Assembly: GCA_016704445.1 (NCBI GenBank)
Contig: JADJAE010000034.1
Coordinates: forward strand, 1-64,000
Direction of reading: 5' to 3'
From: Deltaproteobacteria bacterium
GTDB taxonomy: Bacteria > Myxococcota_A > Polyangia > Polyangiales > Ga0077539
DNA length: 64,000 nt
The notes below the pieces were generated by a model, which ran no database searches, was not told the origin of the DNA, and saw only the letters and a program-made list of their open reading frames with translations. Made by a program: the position numbers and the translations under genes. Shown here in pieces: positions 37,294-49,673 of the stretch. Each line of letters starts with the position of its first letter. Positions within the stretch are counted from its first letter, which is position 1.

Positions 37294-37461
37294 CCGATGG
37301 TTCTCCAGAAACGCCTTTTATGAGGTCTTGTATTCGTCCGCGAGCGGAACGTTGATCGGTCTATGAGTTAGGGGGGTTGGCGTCGCAAAGACGAGGACCG
37401 CAGGTGCGACGGCTGCGAAGGATACGCGCCATACCCCCGCCGTCAACAGCCCCTCCGCCCT
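37294..37461 (-). promoter_or_regulatory. Relatively AT-rich leader upstream of the RRM gene
   Basis: The 168 bases contain a less GC-rich stretch close to the start of the RRM gene, with ATACAAG and CATAAAAGG on the minus strand, and a GGAGA ribosome-binding site a few bases before the ATG. The AT-rich interval suggests a promoter and an untranslated leader. No exact -35/-10 pair was assigned. Confidence 0.4.
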
Positions 37462-40044
<2,583 letters not shown>

Positions 40045-40199
40045 GCGAGCCGAGGGACGTACCGCGCGCGGGGCGATCGGGTCAACGCGCATCGGGAGGT
40101 CATTGCTTGACACCCCTCCGGGCGTCGGGGCACTGTCATTTCACAACCTCTAGAACATTGGTTGCCCCCCTCTCCAAGGATCGAGTCCAAATCCCTTCC

Positions 40200-41672
40200 A
40201 TGGCCTCCGAAGCACGGGCGCAGAGCAGCTATCGAGTCACCGAACGCCTCGAGTCCGGCGGCATGGCGGAGGTGTTCCGGGGCGAGGCCACCAGCGTCGC
40301 GGGCTTCAAGAAGCAGGTCGCCATCAAGCGCGTCCTGCCGCACCTGGCGTCGAACGAGAAGTTCATCCGGATGTTCCTCGACGAGGCCCGGCTGAGCGCG
40401 AGGCTCTCGCACGCCAACATCGTGCAGGTGTTCGACATCGGCCGCGTCGAGAACACCTACTTCATCGTGATGGAGTTCATCGACGGGGTGAACCTCAAGC
40501 ACCTCATCGAGAACCTCCGCAACAAGCGCCAGACCTTCCCGATGGCCCTCGCCTGCCACATCGCCATCAAGGTCTGCGAGGGTCTCCAGTACGCGCACCA
40601 CCTGCACGACTCGGACAATCAAGACCTGCACATCGTCCACCGGGACATCTCGCCCCCCAACGTGCTGATCTCCCGGCAGGGCGAGGTGAAGATCGTGGAC
40701 TTCGGCCTCGCCAAGGCCGCGCACTCCGTCGAGAAGACCGAGCCCGGGGTGGTGAAGGGCAAGTTCAGCTACCTGGCCCCGGAGACGGCCATGGGCCAGG
40801 AGGCCGACGCCCAGGCCGACATCTTCGCCGTCGGCATCATGCTCTGGGAGATGCTCGCCGGGCGGAAGCTCTTCCAGGGCGAGACCGACTACCAGACCGT
40901 GAAGATGGTGCAGCAGGCCGTGGTGCCGTCGCTGCGGTCCATCAACCCCGCGGTGCCCGAGGAGCTGGAGAACATCCTCGCGGTGGCCCTCGCGAAGGAC
41001 AAGCGCGTCCGCTACGCCGACGCCGCCGCCTTCAGCGACGAGCTTCTCAACTTCATCTTCGGCAACAAGATGCGCGTCGGCGCGCAGGACCTGGCGCGCG
41101 TCGTCAACGAGGCCGTCGCCGAGCGCAAGGGCGCCGCCACGCTCACCCGCAAGGACGGCTCGGTCATCGACCAGCTCATCCAGGAAGAGCTGCTGCGCTT
41201 CACCTCCCTCGACGACCCGCACAGCCCGTCGCCGGCCGCGAAGACCGGCACCGCGGGCTCCAACCCCAACGCCGAGGGCGCTCGGCCGCTCGACGCAGGG
41301 GACTTCGAGAACGTCGGCGAGTGGGCCAGCGACCTCCTCGACGACGGCCGCCCGAGCCGCGCCGGCATCGCCTGGGAGTCACCCCTCGACGGCGTCTCGG
41401 CCTCGGTCTCCACGCCGCCCGGCAACCTCGCCGACGAGCTCGAGGGCGACGCGCCGGACTCGCCCGTCTCCGACCGCCCCCCGACGCCGAAGCCCCCGCT
41501 CACGCAGCCCACCTCGCTGGTGAGAAGCCAGTCGTACGCCCCCCTCGGGCAGCCTCCCCCGACGACGACGGAGGGGAAGAGGTTCCCGGCGGCGCTGCTG
41601 GCGGTCGTGGCCGCGCTGCTGCTGGTCGGGGTGGGCGTCGGCCTCTACGTCAAGGGCGTCTTCCCGCACTAA
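40200..41672 (+). CDS. Ser/Thr protein kinase with C-terminal membrane anchor
   Basis: The 490-residue protein begins MASEARAQSSYRVTERLESG. The kinase has LESGGMAEVFRGEA, VAIKRVLPH (Lys), IVHRDISPPNVLI (HRD, with Ile-Ser-Pro-Pro in place of Val-Lys-Pro), KIVDFGLAKA and GKFSYLAPETAMGQ. After a Ser/Pro/Asp-rich linker one membrane helix (LLAVVAALLLVGVGVGLYVK) closes the protein at VFPH. The domain faces the cytosol. A TTGACA-like box lies at 40107-40112, but no matching -10 was found. The TerB-like gene follows after 29 bases and is probably in the same operon. Confidence 0.85.
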   Translation: MASEARAQSSYRVTERLESGGMAEVFRGEATSVAGFKKQVAIKRVLPHLASNEKFIRMFLDEARLSARLSHANIVQVFDIGRVENTYFIVMEFIDGVNLKHLIENLRNKRQTFPMALACHIAIKVCEGLQYAHHLHDSDNQDLHIVHRDISPPNVLISRQGEVKIVDFGLAKAAHSVEKTEPGVVKGKFSYLAPETAMGQEADAQADIFAVGIMLWEMLAGRKLFQGETDYQTVKMVQQAVVPSLRSINPAVPEELENILAVALAKDKRVRYADAAAFSDELLNFIFGNKMRVGAQDLARVVNEAVAERKGAATLTRKDGSVIDQLIQEELLRFTSLDDPHSPSPAAKTGTAGSNPNAEGARPLDAGDFENVGEWASDLLDDGRPSRAGIAWESPLDGVSASVSTPPGNLADELEGDAPDSPVSDRPPTPKPPLTQPTSLVRSQSYAPLGQPPPTTTEGKRFPAALLAVVAALLLVGVGVGLYVKGVFPH

Positions 41673-41701
41673 GTCTCCGTCGCAACGCTGGAGGGGATCT
41701 C

Positions 41702-42254
41702 ATGGGCTTCCGACGATTGCTCGACCGGCTGCGACCGCTTGCGCAGCGCCTGAAGGCGCGCGCCCCGACCAGCGACGCGGCCGAGGGGGTGAGCGGGTTC
41801 TCCGACGGCTTCGACGCGCGACCGTGGCTCTCCCGCCTCGACCCGGCCTCCGCGCAGCTCTTCTGCGCGGTGTTCGAGGCTGGCTTCCTCATCGCCCAGG
41901 CGGACGGCCGCTTCGACCGCGCCGAGCGCTCGCACATGCGCCAGGCGCTGCTGGCCCTCTCCGACGAGGGCATCCTCGCCGACGACGTCGACGCCATGCT
42001 GAGCGGATTCACCGCGTCGCTGTCGAGGGACGGCGCCGCCGCGCGCTGCGAGGCCGTCGGCTCGGCTGCTGCGGGCGCACGACGTCGGCGAGGCGGGCGT
42101 GTACCTGGCCGCGGGCATCGCGTGCGCGTCCGACGGACTGAGCCAGGTCGAGCTGAAGACCCTGGACACCCTCGCTCGCCACGCGGGCCTCGGCTTCGAG
42201 CGGCTGTCGGCGCTGGTCGAGGCGATCCGGGCCGACCTCGCGACGCCCGACTGA
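41702..42254 (+). CDS. TerB-like helical protein (one frameshift)
   Basis: The protein begins MGFRRLLDRLRPLAQRLKAR. The part from FCAVFEAGFLIAQADGRFDR to SHMRQALLALSDEGILADDV matches the TerB helical fold, with the acidic D-G-x-F-D-x-A-E motif. Near 42040 the frame shifts by one base and the remaining helices follow in the other frame: LLRAHDVGEAGVYLAAGIAC, VELKTLDTLARHAGLGFERL, ending DLATPD at TGA 42252-42254. TerB proteins are associated with tellurite and stress resistance systems, mostly with no defined biochemistry. Located 29 bases after the kinase. Confidence 0.65.
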
Positions 42255-42262
42255 GGCTCTCG

Positions 42263-42664
42263 TCAGGGAGGCGAATCCGGGCCGAGCGAGCTCCAGCGGC
42301 CGTCGCGGTAGGAGAGGCGCAGCTCGTGGGTGCGAGCGAGCTCCTCCAGGAGCGACCGCGCCGCGGGCTCGTCGAGCGCCCCGGGCCATAGCTCGAACGC
42401 GATCAGGTGCTCCTCGCCGGTGCCGCGCGTGACGAAGTAGTCGAACATCACCCCGAGCGCGTCGGGCCGCAGCGCCTCGTCGCCCGCCACCGCGCCGCGC
42501 AGCCACAGGCAGTGGAACTGTCGGCAGCTCGCCGGACGCTCGGGGTGGATGCGGCAGCCCTCGGGGCCGACGTGCTCGCAGGATCGCCGCGAGGCCTTGC
42601 GCAGCTCCGTCACCGCCATCACGGAGCAGCACACGGTGCAGTCGCCGCACTCCCTGGGGGTCAT
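42263..42664 (-). CDS. YkgJ-family Cys-cluster protein
   Basis: The 133-residue protein begins MTPRECGDCTVCCSVMAVTE. CGDCTVCC and a second Cys group in SCEHVGPEGCRIHPERPASCR match the YkgJ/UPF0153 zinc- or iron-binding pattern, which has up to eight conserved Cys. The C-terminal half has no catalytic motif. The gene is short and intact; it converges with the TerB-like gene, with an 8-base gap. The role of the family is unknown. Confidence 0.7.
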   Translation of the reverse strand: MTPRECGDCTVCCSVMAVTELRKASRRSCEHVGPEGCRIHPERPASCRQFHCLWLRGAVAGDEALRPDALGVMFDYFVTRGTGEEHLIAFELWPGALDEPAARSLLEELARTHELRLSYRDGRWSSLGPDSPP

Positions 42665-42725
42665 CGCACCAGGGGAGCGCAGCCTCTCGAGGCGTACGAG
42701 GGTCACGCGGCGGGCGAAGGGACGG

Positions 42726-43318
42726 TCAGCGCTGGAGGTTCTGCGAGCCGAGGATGTTCGGGCAGATCTGGCCCGTTCGCGGGTGCAGCTGGCCGGGGTG
42801 CCGGCGGCAGTAGTCGTCGTGCCGACGCGACGGGCGGCGCGCGGTCTGCTCGGGCTCGTCGGCGGGATCGGCAGCGGCAGGCTCCGCCGGAGCGGCAACC
42901 ACCGGGGCCGTCGGGGCCACACCCGGGGGGGCCGCCATCGCCGCGCCCGCGTCGGCCTCCGCCGCGCCAGGAGGAGGCCGCGGCGGTGTTGACCCCTGCG
43001 TCGCCGAGGGCGTTCTGCGCGTTCTGCAGCGCCTGCCCGGCCTGCGCCGAGGCGTCGGCCGCGGCCGCCATCGCCGCGTTGGCCGCCGCCATCGCCGCGT
43101 TGGCCGCCGCGCCCGCGTCGCCCCAGGCCGCGGCGTCGTACGCGACGACGGTGGGGTTGGGCAGCGCGATGCCGCCGCCGTCGAGCGTCACCACGGTGGT
43201 GCCCGTCGGCGCGGCGCCCCGAGTCGTTGTTGCGATCGGTGAACTTCTTGATGAGCTGACAGCCCATCAGGTTGCTGGCGATGACGATGGCGACGAGATA
43301 GCGGCTGGGGGCGTTCAT
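42726..43318 (-). CDS. Ala-rich putative lipoprotein (frameshifted)
   Basis: The protein starts MNAPSRYLVAIVIASNLMGC, a lipobox ending in Cys. A frame change near 43215 leads to TLDGGGIALPNPTVVAYDAA and to repeats NAAMAAANAAMAAAADASAQ coding from units of about 24 bases. A second change near 42970 gives AAPPGVAPTAPVVAAPAEPA and the end DDYCRRHPGQLHPRTGQICP. Ala-rich coiled-coil repeats of this type occur in Lpp-like and other envelope proteins. No function was recognised. It lies immediately downstream of the Cys-rich protein on the same strand (gap 67 bases). Confidence 0.5.
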
Positions 43319-43385
43319 CGCGCGAACGCTACCAGCGTCCGCGCGAGCGCATCAAGGGACCGGCACGGGGCGATTCGCCCGGCGC

Positions 43386-46300
43386 CTACTGGCAGTTGTT
43401 GTTGACGCAGCTGAGCCCGGAGCAGCAGTCGTTGCCGCCGATGCGGCAGCCGTTGCCGCTCGCCTGGCACTGGCACCCATGCCCGACGACCCGCATCGCC
43501 CGGGCGGTTGCAGAGCATCGCGCCGCAGCAGTCGCCGTCGCGGTAGCAGGGCTCGCCGCCGCGGCGGCAGACGCACACCCCGCCGGTGCAGAGCACGCTG
43601 CCGCAGCACTCCGCCCCGGTGGTGCAGGGCACCGGCGGCTCGCTCGTCGTCAGCGCCGGACCGCGGCAGCAGGTGCTCTGCCCGCCCGGCTGGATGTTGC
43701 AGGCGTAGCCGCCGCAGCAGGTGCCGGCGTCGCTGTTGTCGCAGCGCTCGCCGGGCGCGAAGCAGCCCGTGGTGACGCAGCGGCCCGAGCGGCAGGAGAG
43801 GCCGTCGCAGCAGCCCTCGCTGGAGGTGCACGCCTCGAACTCGCGGCTGCACGCGCAGGTGCCGGTGGTGCCCCCGTCGGGCATGTTGCAGCGCGCCCCG
43901 CCGCAGCAGTCGAGGCTACCCATGCAGACCTCGTTGCGGCGCCGGCACGCGCAGGTGCCCGTGCTCTGCCCCGAGGCGATGTTGCAGAGCATCATCCCGC
44001 AGCAGTCGAGCGAGTTGGCGCACGACCCCATCGCAGGATGGCAGCAGAGCGTCCCCGCAGGCTCCGCCCCGCAGGAGAAGTCACCGCAGCAGGCCGTCGA
44101 ACCCTGGACGCAGGCGCGCCCCCCGGCGATGCACATCCCGCCGTCGCCCGTCGCGCCGTCGACCCGGGCGTCGCCCGCCGCGCCGTCGATGCGCGGGATG
44201 TCGATGTTGATGCCGCCGCCGTCCGAGCCGGTTCCGCCGTCCATGGGCGCGCGGCGGCAGACGTTGCTCTGGCAGCTCAGGCCCGAGCAGCACTCGTTGT
44301 TCTCCCGACACCCGCGGCCCTCCACGCGGCAGGCGCACCGGCCGCTCTCGCAGAGCATGTGACCGCAGCAGTCGATGTCCCGGGTGCACCCCTCGTTCTG
44401 CTGCACGCAGCAGAAGGTCGAGGTGATCTCCGAGCGGCACTGCGAGGGCGAGCAGCACGCCGTCCCGCTGCCGGGGGTGCAGACCGAGCCCGGCGTGGCG
44501 CACATCGAGCACACGCCGCTGTTGCAGGTCATCCCCGTGCAGCAGTCGCCGTTGGCCGCGCAGCTCTGGCCCCGGGCGCGGCACTGACACATGCCGCCCA
44601 CGCAGGTCGCGCTGCCGCAGCAGTCGGCGCTCGCGGTGCAGCGCTGGCCCGCGGGCGAGCAGGCGCAGGTGCCGCCGGTGCACGAGAGCCCATTGCAGCA
44701 GTCGCCCGAGCCCGTGCACGCCGAGCCCGCGGCGCTGCAGCAGCGGCCCGAGGTGCCGGAGCCGTTGCAGCTCAGCTCCCCGCAGCAGCGCGGCCCGCCG
44801 GTCATGCACGACGTGCCCGCCATCCGACACGCCTCGCTCATCGGCCGGCACTGGCCGCTCTGGCAGGTGTTGCCCGAGGTGCAGTCCGAGTCGCGGCTGC
44901 AGCCGCCGCCCGCGGCGTTGCGCTGGCAGGTGCCCGAGCGGCACGAGAGCTCGCCGCAGCAGTCGGTGTCGCTGCTGCACCGGCCCGACTCGGCGCGGCA
45001 GCAGCGGTCGGAGCCGTGCGAGTCGGAGCAGGTGGTGCCGGTCGCGCACGCGGGCATCGAGCCCGGGGTGCAGGCCGAGCCCGGAGGCAGCGGCATCGTC
45101 CCGTCGGTGCAGGCCGAGCCGGAGCAGGCGAGCCCGGAGCAGCAGTCGCCGGCGGACGAGCAGGCCGAGCCCGCCGAGCCGCAGCTGCGGCAGGTGCCGC
45201 CCACGCAGGAGAGCGACGGGTTGGTGCAGCGGTCCATGGCGCAGCAGCGCTGGCCGTCGCCGCCGCAGACCGGCGTGGTGCTCGCCGCGCAGCGCCGCGT
45301 CATGGTGTTGCAGGTGAAGCCCGGGTCGCACGCCGCGGTGCCGCAGCACGCCTGGCCGTCGCCGCCGCAGGCCATCATCCCCATGCCGGGCTGGCAGGTG
45401 CCCGAGGTGCAGGTGAGGCCGCTGTTGCAGGCCGTCCCGCCGCAGCACGCCTCGCTGTCACCGCCGCACGCCCCCGGCGCGCCGCCGCCGTCGACGCCCG
45501 GACCGACCCCGGCGTCGCTGCCCGGTGGGCGCCGCCTCGCAGGTGCCGCCCGGGCAGACCGCGCCGAGGTTGCACGCCGCCGAGCCGCAGCACGCCTGAC
45601 CGATGGCGCCGCAGGCCCGGGGTGCCGCCGCCGCCGGGCGTCATGCCGCCACCGCCGCCGGGCATCGAGGCCGAGCAGCTCCCGCCGATGCACGAGAGCC
45701 CGCTGTTGCAGGCCGTGCCGCCGCAGCACGTCTCGCCGCTGGCGCCGCACGCCCCGCCGCCGCCGCCCGTGGGCATCGCGCAGCGCGCGCTGGTGCAGAT
45801 GAGCCCGCTGTTGCACGCCGTCCCGCCGCAGCACGCCTCGCCGCTGTTGCCGCAGGGGGTCATCCCCGGCGCGGTGCCGCAGGTGCCTGCGTTGCACGCC
45901 AGGCCCGGGTTGCAGGCCGTTCCGCAGCACATCTGGCCGTCGCCGCCGCACGCCGCGGGGGCCGGGTTGCACACCCCGCCGCCGTCGCAGGTGAGCCCGG
46001 CGTTGCACGAGCTGCCGCTGCAGCAGGGCTGGAGCCGGTCGCCGCAGGCCGCGGGCATCTGGCAGGTGTCCGCGATGCACGCGAGGGTGCCGGTGCAGGT
46101 GGAGCCCGGGCAGCACGCCTGGCCGGCGCCGCCGCAGGCCGCGCACATCCCGGCGTTGCAGGCGAAGCCCGCCTGGCAGACGTCGCTGGCGCAGCAGGGC
46201 TGGGCCATCGCGCCGCACGCCGCGGCCGCCGGCATGCATGTGCCGCCGCTGCAGGTGGTGCCCTCGCAGCAGTCGGCGCTGGTGTCGCAGCGGTCGCCCA

Positions 46301-46640
46301 TGGCGTGGCAGCAGCGGCCCATGGCGCACTGCATCCCGTCGCAGCACTCGCCCGCCGCCGTGCACGCCGCGGCGGGCAGCGAACAGCACGCCCCCTCGCG
46401 GCAGTCGAGCCCGCGCTCGCACGCGGTGCCGCCGCAGCAGCGCTGGCTGGCCTGGCCGCAGCGCCCCGGCTCCGGGGGTGAGTCGGGGTTCGGGCCGTCG
46501 AGGTCCTTGACGAAGTCGTCGACGAAGGTCGAGTCGTCCGGGGTCATCGCGTCCATCTCGGCGACCTGGCCGCCTGCACAGGCGGACACACTCATCGCCA
46601 GCGCCAGGAGCGCAGCGGAACGAAGCAGAAGGGTACGCAT
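43386..46640 (-). CDS. Large Cys-rich repeat lipoprotein (two frameshifts)
   Basis: From ATG at 46640 the protein begins MRTLLLRSAALLALAMSVSA then CAGG, a lipoprotein signal. The rest is made of several dozen short Cys repeats. Two types alternate: C-x-C-C-G-x-x-x-C-x-x-G-L-x-C (for example CCGGTACNSGLICTSARC) and C-x-x-x-x-D-C-C-x-x-L-x-C-x-x-G-x-C (for example DCCGELSCRSGTC). All Cys appear paired, suggesting knottin- or EGF-like disulphide modules. A short linker (IDIPRIDGAAGDARVDGATG) interrupts them near 44150-44220. Two frame changes (about 45535 and 43480) separate the pieces, and the last frame ends NDCCSGLSCVNNNC Q at TAG 43386-43388. About 1,085 residues. No known family was assigned. 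Confidence 0.65.
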
Positions 46641-46768
46641 GGCGAGGGGCTCTCCGAGCGGGAGGTTGCCTCAGTCGTGCGGGCCAGGTCCAGTGCGACG
46701 CGGGCAGCGCAGTGACGCGCGACGCCGTCGCGGGGGGCGAATCGTGGCAGGATCGACGCGAGAACCCT

Positions 46769-48307
46769 ATGGCACGACGAGCGATGGCCCGGCGCGGAGC
46801 GCGGGCGGCGATGTGGGGCGGAGCGCTGGCGATCGGGCTGGCGGTCGCAGGCGAGGCGCAGGCCAACGGGCGCTTCCCCGCGGCGAACTACTTCGTGGCT
46901 GGACCGGGCGCGCGCAACGACGTGCTGGCGCTGCGCACCACCTTCGGGCTGGTGCTCTCCCGCGACGGCGGCCACCAGTGGGGCTGGGTCTGCGAGGAGT
47001 CCTACGAGGCCGTCGGCGCCAACGACCCGTCGCTCTCCATCGGCCAGGACGGCGCGCTGGTGATCGCGACCTTCGCCGGCCTCTCGGTGAGCGACGGGGC
47101 GTACTGTCGATGGTCCCGGCCGACGGGCGCTCCGATGCGGGGATACGCCGACGTCACCAACACCTTCGACGGGCGCACGATGGTCGCGCTGGGCGGGCCC
47201 ACCGGGGACGACGCGCTGGTGCTGTCCTCCGACGGCGGCAGGAGCTGGACCACTGGCGCGCGGCTCATGGGATACTTCTCCGAGACCGCGGACGTGGCGC
47301 CCAACGATCCGATGCGGGTCTACGTGACGGCCTACGCGTCAGGCGGAATCCCGGTGCTGCTGCGCAGCGACGACGGCGGGCGCACGGTGCGCGAGATCAC
47401 GCGCAACTTCTCCGACGCCCAGGGGATCTACCTCGCGGGGGTCGATGCGAGGCGGCCGGACGTTCTGTACGTGCGCGCCACCCGGGGCCTCGGGACGATG
47501 CTCCTCAAGAGCGAGGACGGCGGGATGACCCTGCGCAGCATCGGGGAGACCCGCGCGGAGATGGTGGGCTTCGCGCTCTCCGACGACGGCGACACCGTGT
47601 GGATCGCGAGCACCAGCCGCGCGGAGGGCATCCTGCGCTCGGTGCGCGGCGGCCCCTGGACCCGCGTCGGCGGCGACGTCGGGGTGCAGTGCCTCCGCTA
47701 CCACGCCGGGCTGCTCTTCGTGTGCGCCGACGAGGTGACCGACGGCTATGCGCTCGGCTGCTCCCGCGACGGCGGCGAGCACATCGACCCGCTGCTCTCG
47801 CTGCGTCGCCTCGCAGGCCCCTCCGCAGCCTGCGGCGGCGACACGCCCGTGGGGTCGTCCTGCGGTCCGATCTGGCCGACGGTCTCCGCGCCGCTCCGGA
47901 GCATCGACGCGAGCGCTCCACGCGACCCGGTGTTCCATGACGCGGGCGCCGTCGACGCGGTCGAGGACGCGGCGGAGGTGTCCCTCGACGCGGGGATGAC
48001 GGTCGTCGACGCGGGCGGCGGGGTCGATGTCCCCGCGACGCCGAGCGACCTCGGGCGGGCCGACGCCCCCGAGGTGGGTCAAGGCCTCGATGTGCCCTCG
48101 ATCGACGCCCCCTCGCTGGACGCTGGGCGCGATGCTTCCGTCGTCGATGCCGGTCCGGCCCCCGCCCCTCCTCGCGACGGCTGCGACTGCCGCGTCGCGA
48201 CGGGCGCGTCGCCCGGTGCAGGCGCCGGGGCCCTGCTGACCGCGCTGGGCCTGATCGTCGCGTCCCCCCGGAGGCGTCGCCGGTTGCCGCCGCCGCCGCG
48301 CCGTTGA
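46769..48307 (+). CDS. MYXO-CTERM-like surface protein with BNR-type propeller
   Basis: The 512-residue protein begins MARRAMARRGARAAMWGGAL, with a signal segment ending AGEAQAN. The main domain repeats the Asp-box-like motif SxDGGxxW (LSRDGGHQWGWVC, LSSDGGRSWTTGARL, RSDDGGRTVREI, KSEDGGMTLRSIG), typical of sialidase/BNR propellers. A 130-residue Asp/Val/Pro-rich linker follows (DVPSIDAPSLDAGRDASVVD). The end GCDCRVATGASPGAGAGAL plus a hydrophobic stretch and Arg cluster is a MYXO-CTERM-like tail. The ATG chosen is the second of two close Met codons. It is divergent from the Cys-rich protein and lies 19 bases before the next gene. Confidence 0.7.
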   Translation: MARRAMARRGARAAMWGGALAIGLAVAGEAQANGRFPAANYFVAGPGARNDVLALRTTFGLVLSRDGGHQWGWVCEESYEAVGANDPSLSIGQDGALVIATFAGLSVSDGAYCRWSRPTGAPMRGYADVTNTFDGRTMVALGGPTGDDALVLSSDGGRSWTTGARLMGYFSETADVAPNDPMRVYVTAYASGGIPVLLRSDDGGRTVREITRNFSDAQGIYLAGVDARRPDVLYVRATRGLGTMLLKSEDGGMTLRSIGETRAEMVGFALSDDGDTVWIASTSRAEGILRSVRGGPWTRVGGDVGVQCLRYHAGLLFVCADEVTDGYALGCSRDGGEHIDPLLSLRRLAGPSAACGGDTPVGSSCGPIWPTVSAPLRSIDASAPRDPVFHDAGAVDAVEDAAEVSLDAGMTVVDAGGGVDVPATPSDLGRADAPEVGQGLDVPSIDAPSLDAGRDASVVDAGPAPAPPRDGCDCRVATGASPGAGAGALLTALGLIVASPRRRRRLPPPPRR

Positions 48308-48326
48308 TAGACCTCTAACCCCCCCA

Positions 48327-49586
48327 ATGCGCGCCTGGTCCGTCCGTAGCCTGAGCCTCGTCGCCCTCCTCGTCGGGCTCCCCTCGTGCGTCGACAGCGG
48401 CTCGTCGGGCTACGACGCTGGCGTGGTGCACCCCCGAGCGTCCGCAGCTCGACCGCGTCCCGGGCGAGACCTACTTCTGCGATCTGCCCGCACCGGACGT
48501 GACCCGCGCGGGCCTCCCCTTCGGCTTCTGCGTGCGGCGCTTCGCGGGCATCGCCGCGCCCCGGGTGCTCGCCTTCGCGCCCAACGGCGACCTCTTCGTC
48601 GCCTCGCCGGGCATCCGCACCCCGGGCCTCGCCCCGCCCGGAACCGGCCAGATCGTGGTGCTCAGCGACGACGACCACGACGGCGTCGCGGAGGTCAGCG
48701 AGTTCGCCGGGGGTCTGTCCGACGTCCACGGGCTGCTCTTCACCGACGGCTGGCTCTACTTCACCCGCACTGCCGGGGTGTTTCGCACGCCCTACGCGAG
48801 CGGCCAACGGCGCATCGGCTCCGCGGCGCCCGAGCAGGTCGCCTCCCTCGCCGGCCTCTCGCCCGCCGCGCGATGGACGCACACCCTCGCCCGCGCCGCC
48901 GACGGGACCATCTACGTCTCGCAGGGCCAGTACCAGAGCTACACCTGCCCGGCCACGCCCCGCGAGGGGGCGGTGTTCCGGCTGCAGCCCGGGAGCATGG
49001 CGCCGGTGGTGGTCGCCTCGGGGCTGCGCAACCCGCTCTACCTCCGCTGTGATCCTTCGGGCGCGGAGTGCTACGCCGCCGAGCTCTCCGACGACTCCGT
49101 GGGACCGTCCACCGGCACCCGCGGCCGGGAGAAGCTGGTGCGCCTCGGGGGGTAGGCGGCGACTACGGCTACCCCTGCTGCGCCGGGCAGAACGACCTCG
49201 CCCCTCCCGGTCGCGGACGCAGCGCGAGCTGCGCGGCAGTGGCGGCGGAGCTCACCGCGTGGCCCCTGCACGACACGCCCTTCGGCATCGACTTCGAGCG
49301 CGGCCGCTGGCCCGAGCCGTGGCGCCGCGGCTTCTTCGTCGGGCTGCACGGCGCCTTCCAGACCTGGGAGAACACCAAGATCATCTGGAGCCCGCTCGAC
49401 GCCAGCGGCCGGCCGACGGGCCAGTGGCGCGACTTCGTCACCGGCTGGGGGCGCGGCGCCCAGGGCATCGTCGGGCGCATCACCGACGTGACCTTCGCGA
49501 GCGACGGCAGGCTCTTCTTCACCGACGACCAGGGAGGCGGAGTCTACTGGGTCGCGCCCGAGGGAATGGCCGCGCCGACGCGCTGA
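48327..49586 (+). CDS. Sorbosone-dehydrogenase-like propeller lipoprotein (frameshifted)
   Basis: It starts MRAWSVRSLSLVALLVGLPS with a lipobox at LPSC. After a frame change near 48435 the propeller blades continue: RVLAFAPNGDLFVASPGIRT, DDDHDGVAEVSEFAGGLSDV, GLLFTDGWLYFTRTAGVFRT, LVRLG, then (second change near 49155) GGDYGYPCCAGQNDLAPPGR and FGIDFERGRWPEPWRRGFFV, ending YWVAPEGMAAPTR at 49586. The fold and the GD-Y-G-x-P..C motif fit the soluble glucose/sorbosone-dehydrogenase family. Quinone binding residues cannot be confirmed by eye. It is probably a secreted or anchored lipoprotein. Confidence 0.65.
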
Positions 49587-49673
49587 GGCCGTCGCGCGGC
49601 GGGGAGATCCCGGGCGGGGCAATCTGGCAGGTTCCGGGTGCAACCCCGACGCTTCACCCTATACTCCGCGGCG

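Noticed and set aside
35002..37323. A 773-codon plus-strand frame across the AstD-like, rhomboid-like and RRM genes
   Set aside because: Its composition is low-complexity and it is antisense to genes with clear motifs.
40107..40140. TTGACA-like promoter before the kinase at 40200
   Set aside because: A good -35 hexamer is present, but no acceptable -10 occurs at 16-18 bases, so it is not listed as a promoter.
43396..47940. A 1,514-codon plus-strand frame
   Set aside because: It runs antisense to the Cys-rich protein and shows only Ala/Arg/Gln-rich composition. The opposite frame has ordered Cys modules, a lipobox and a stop.
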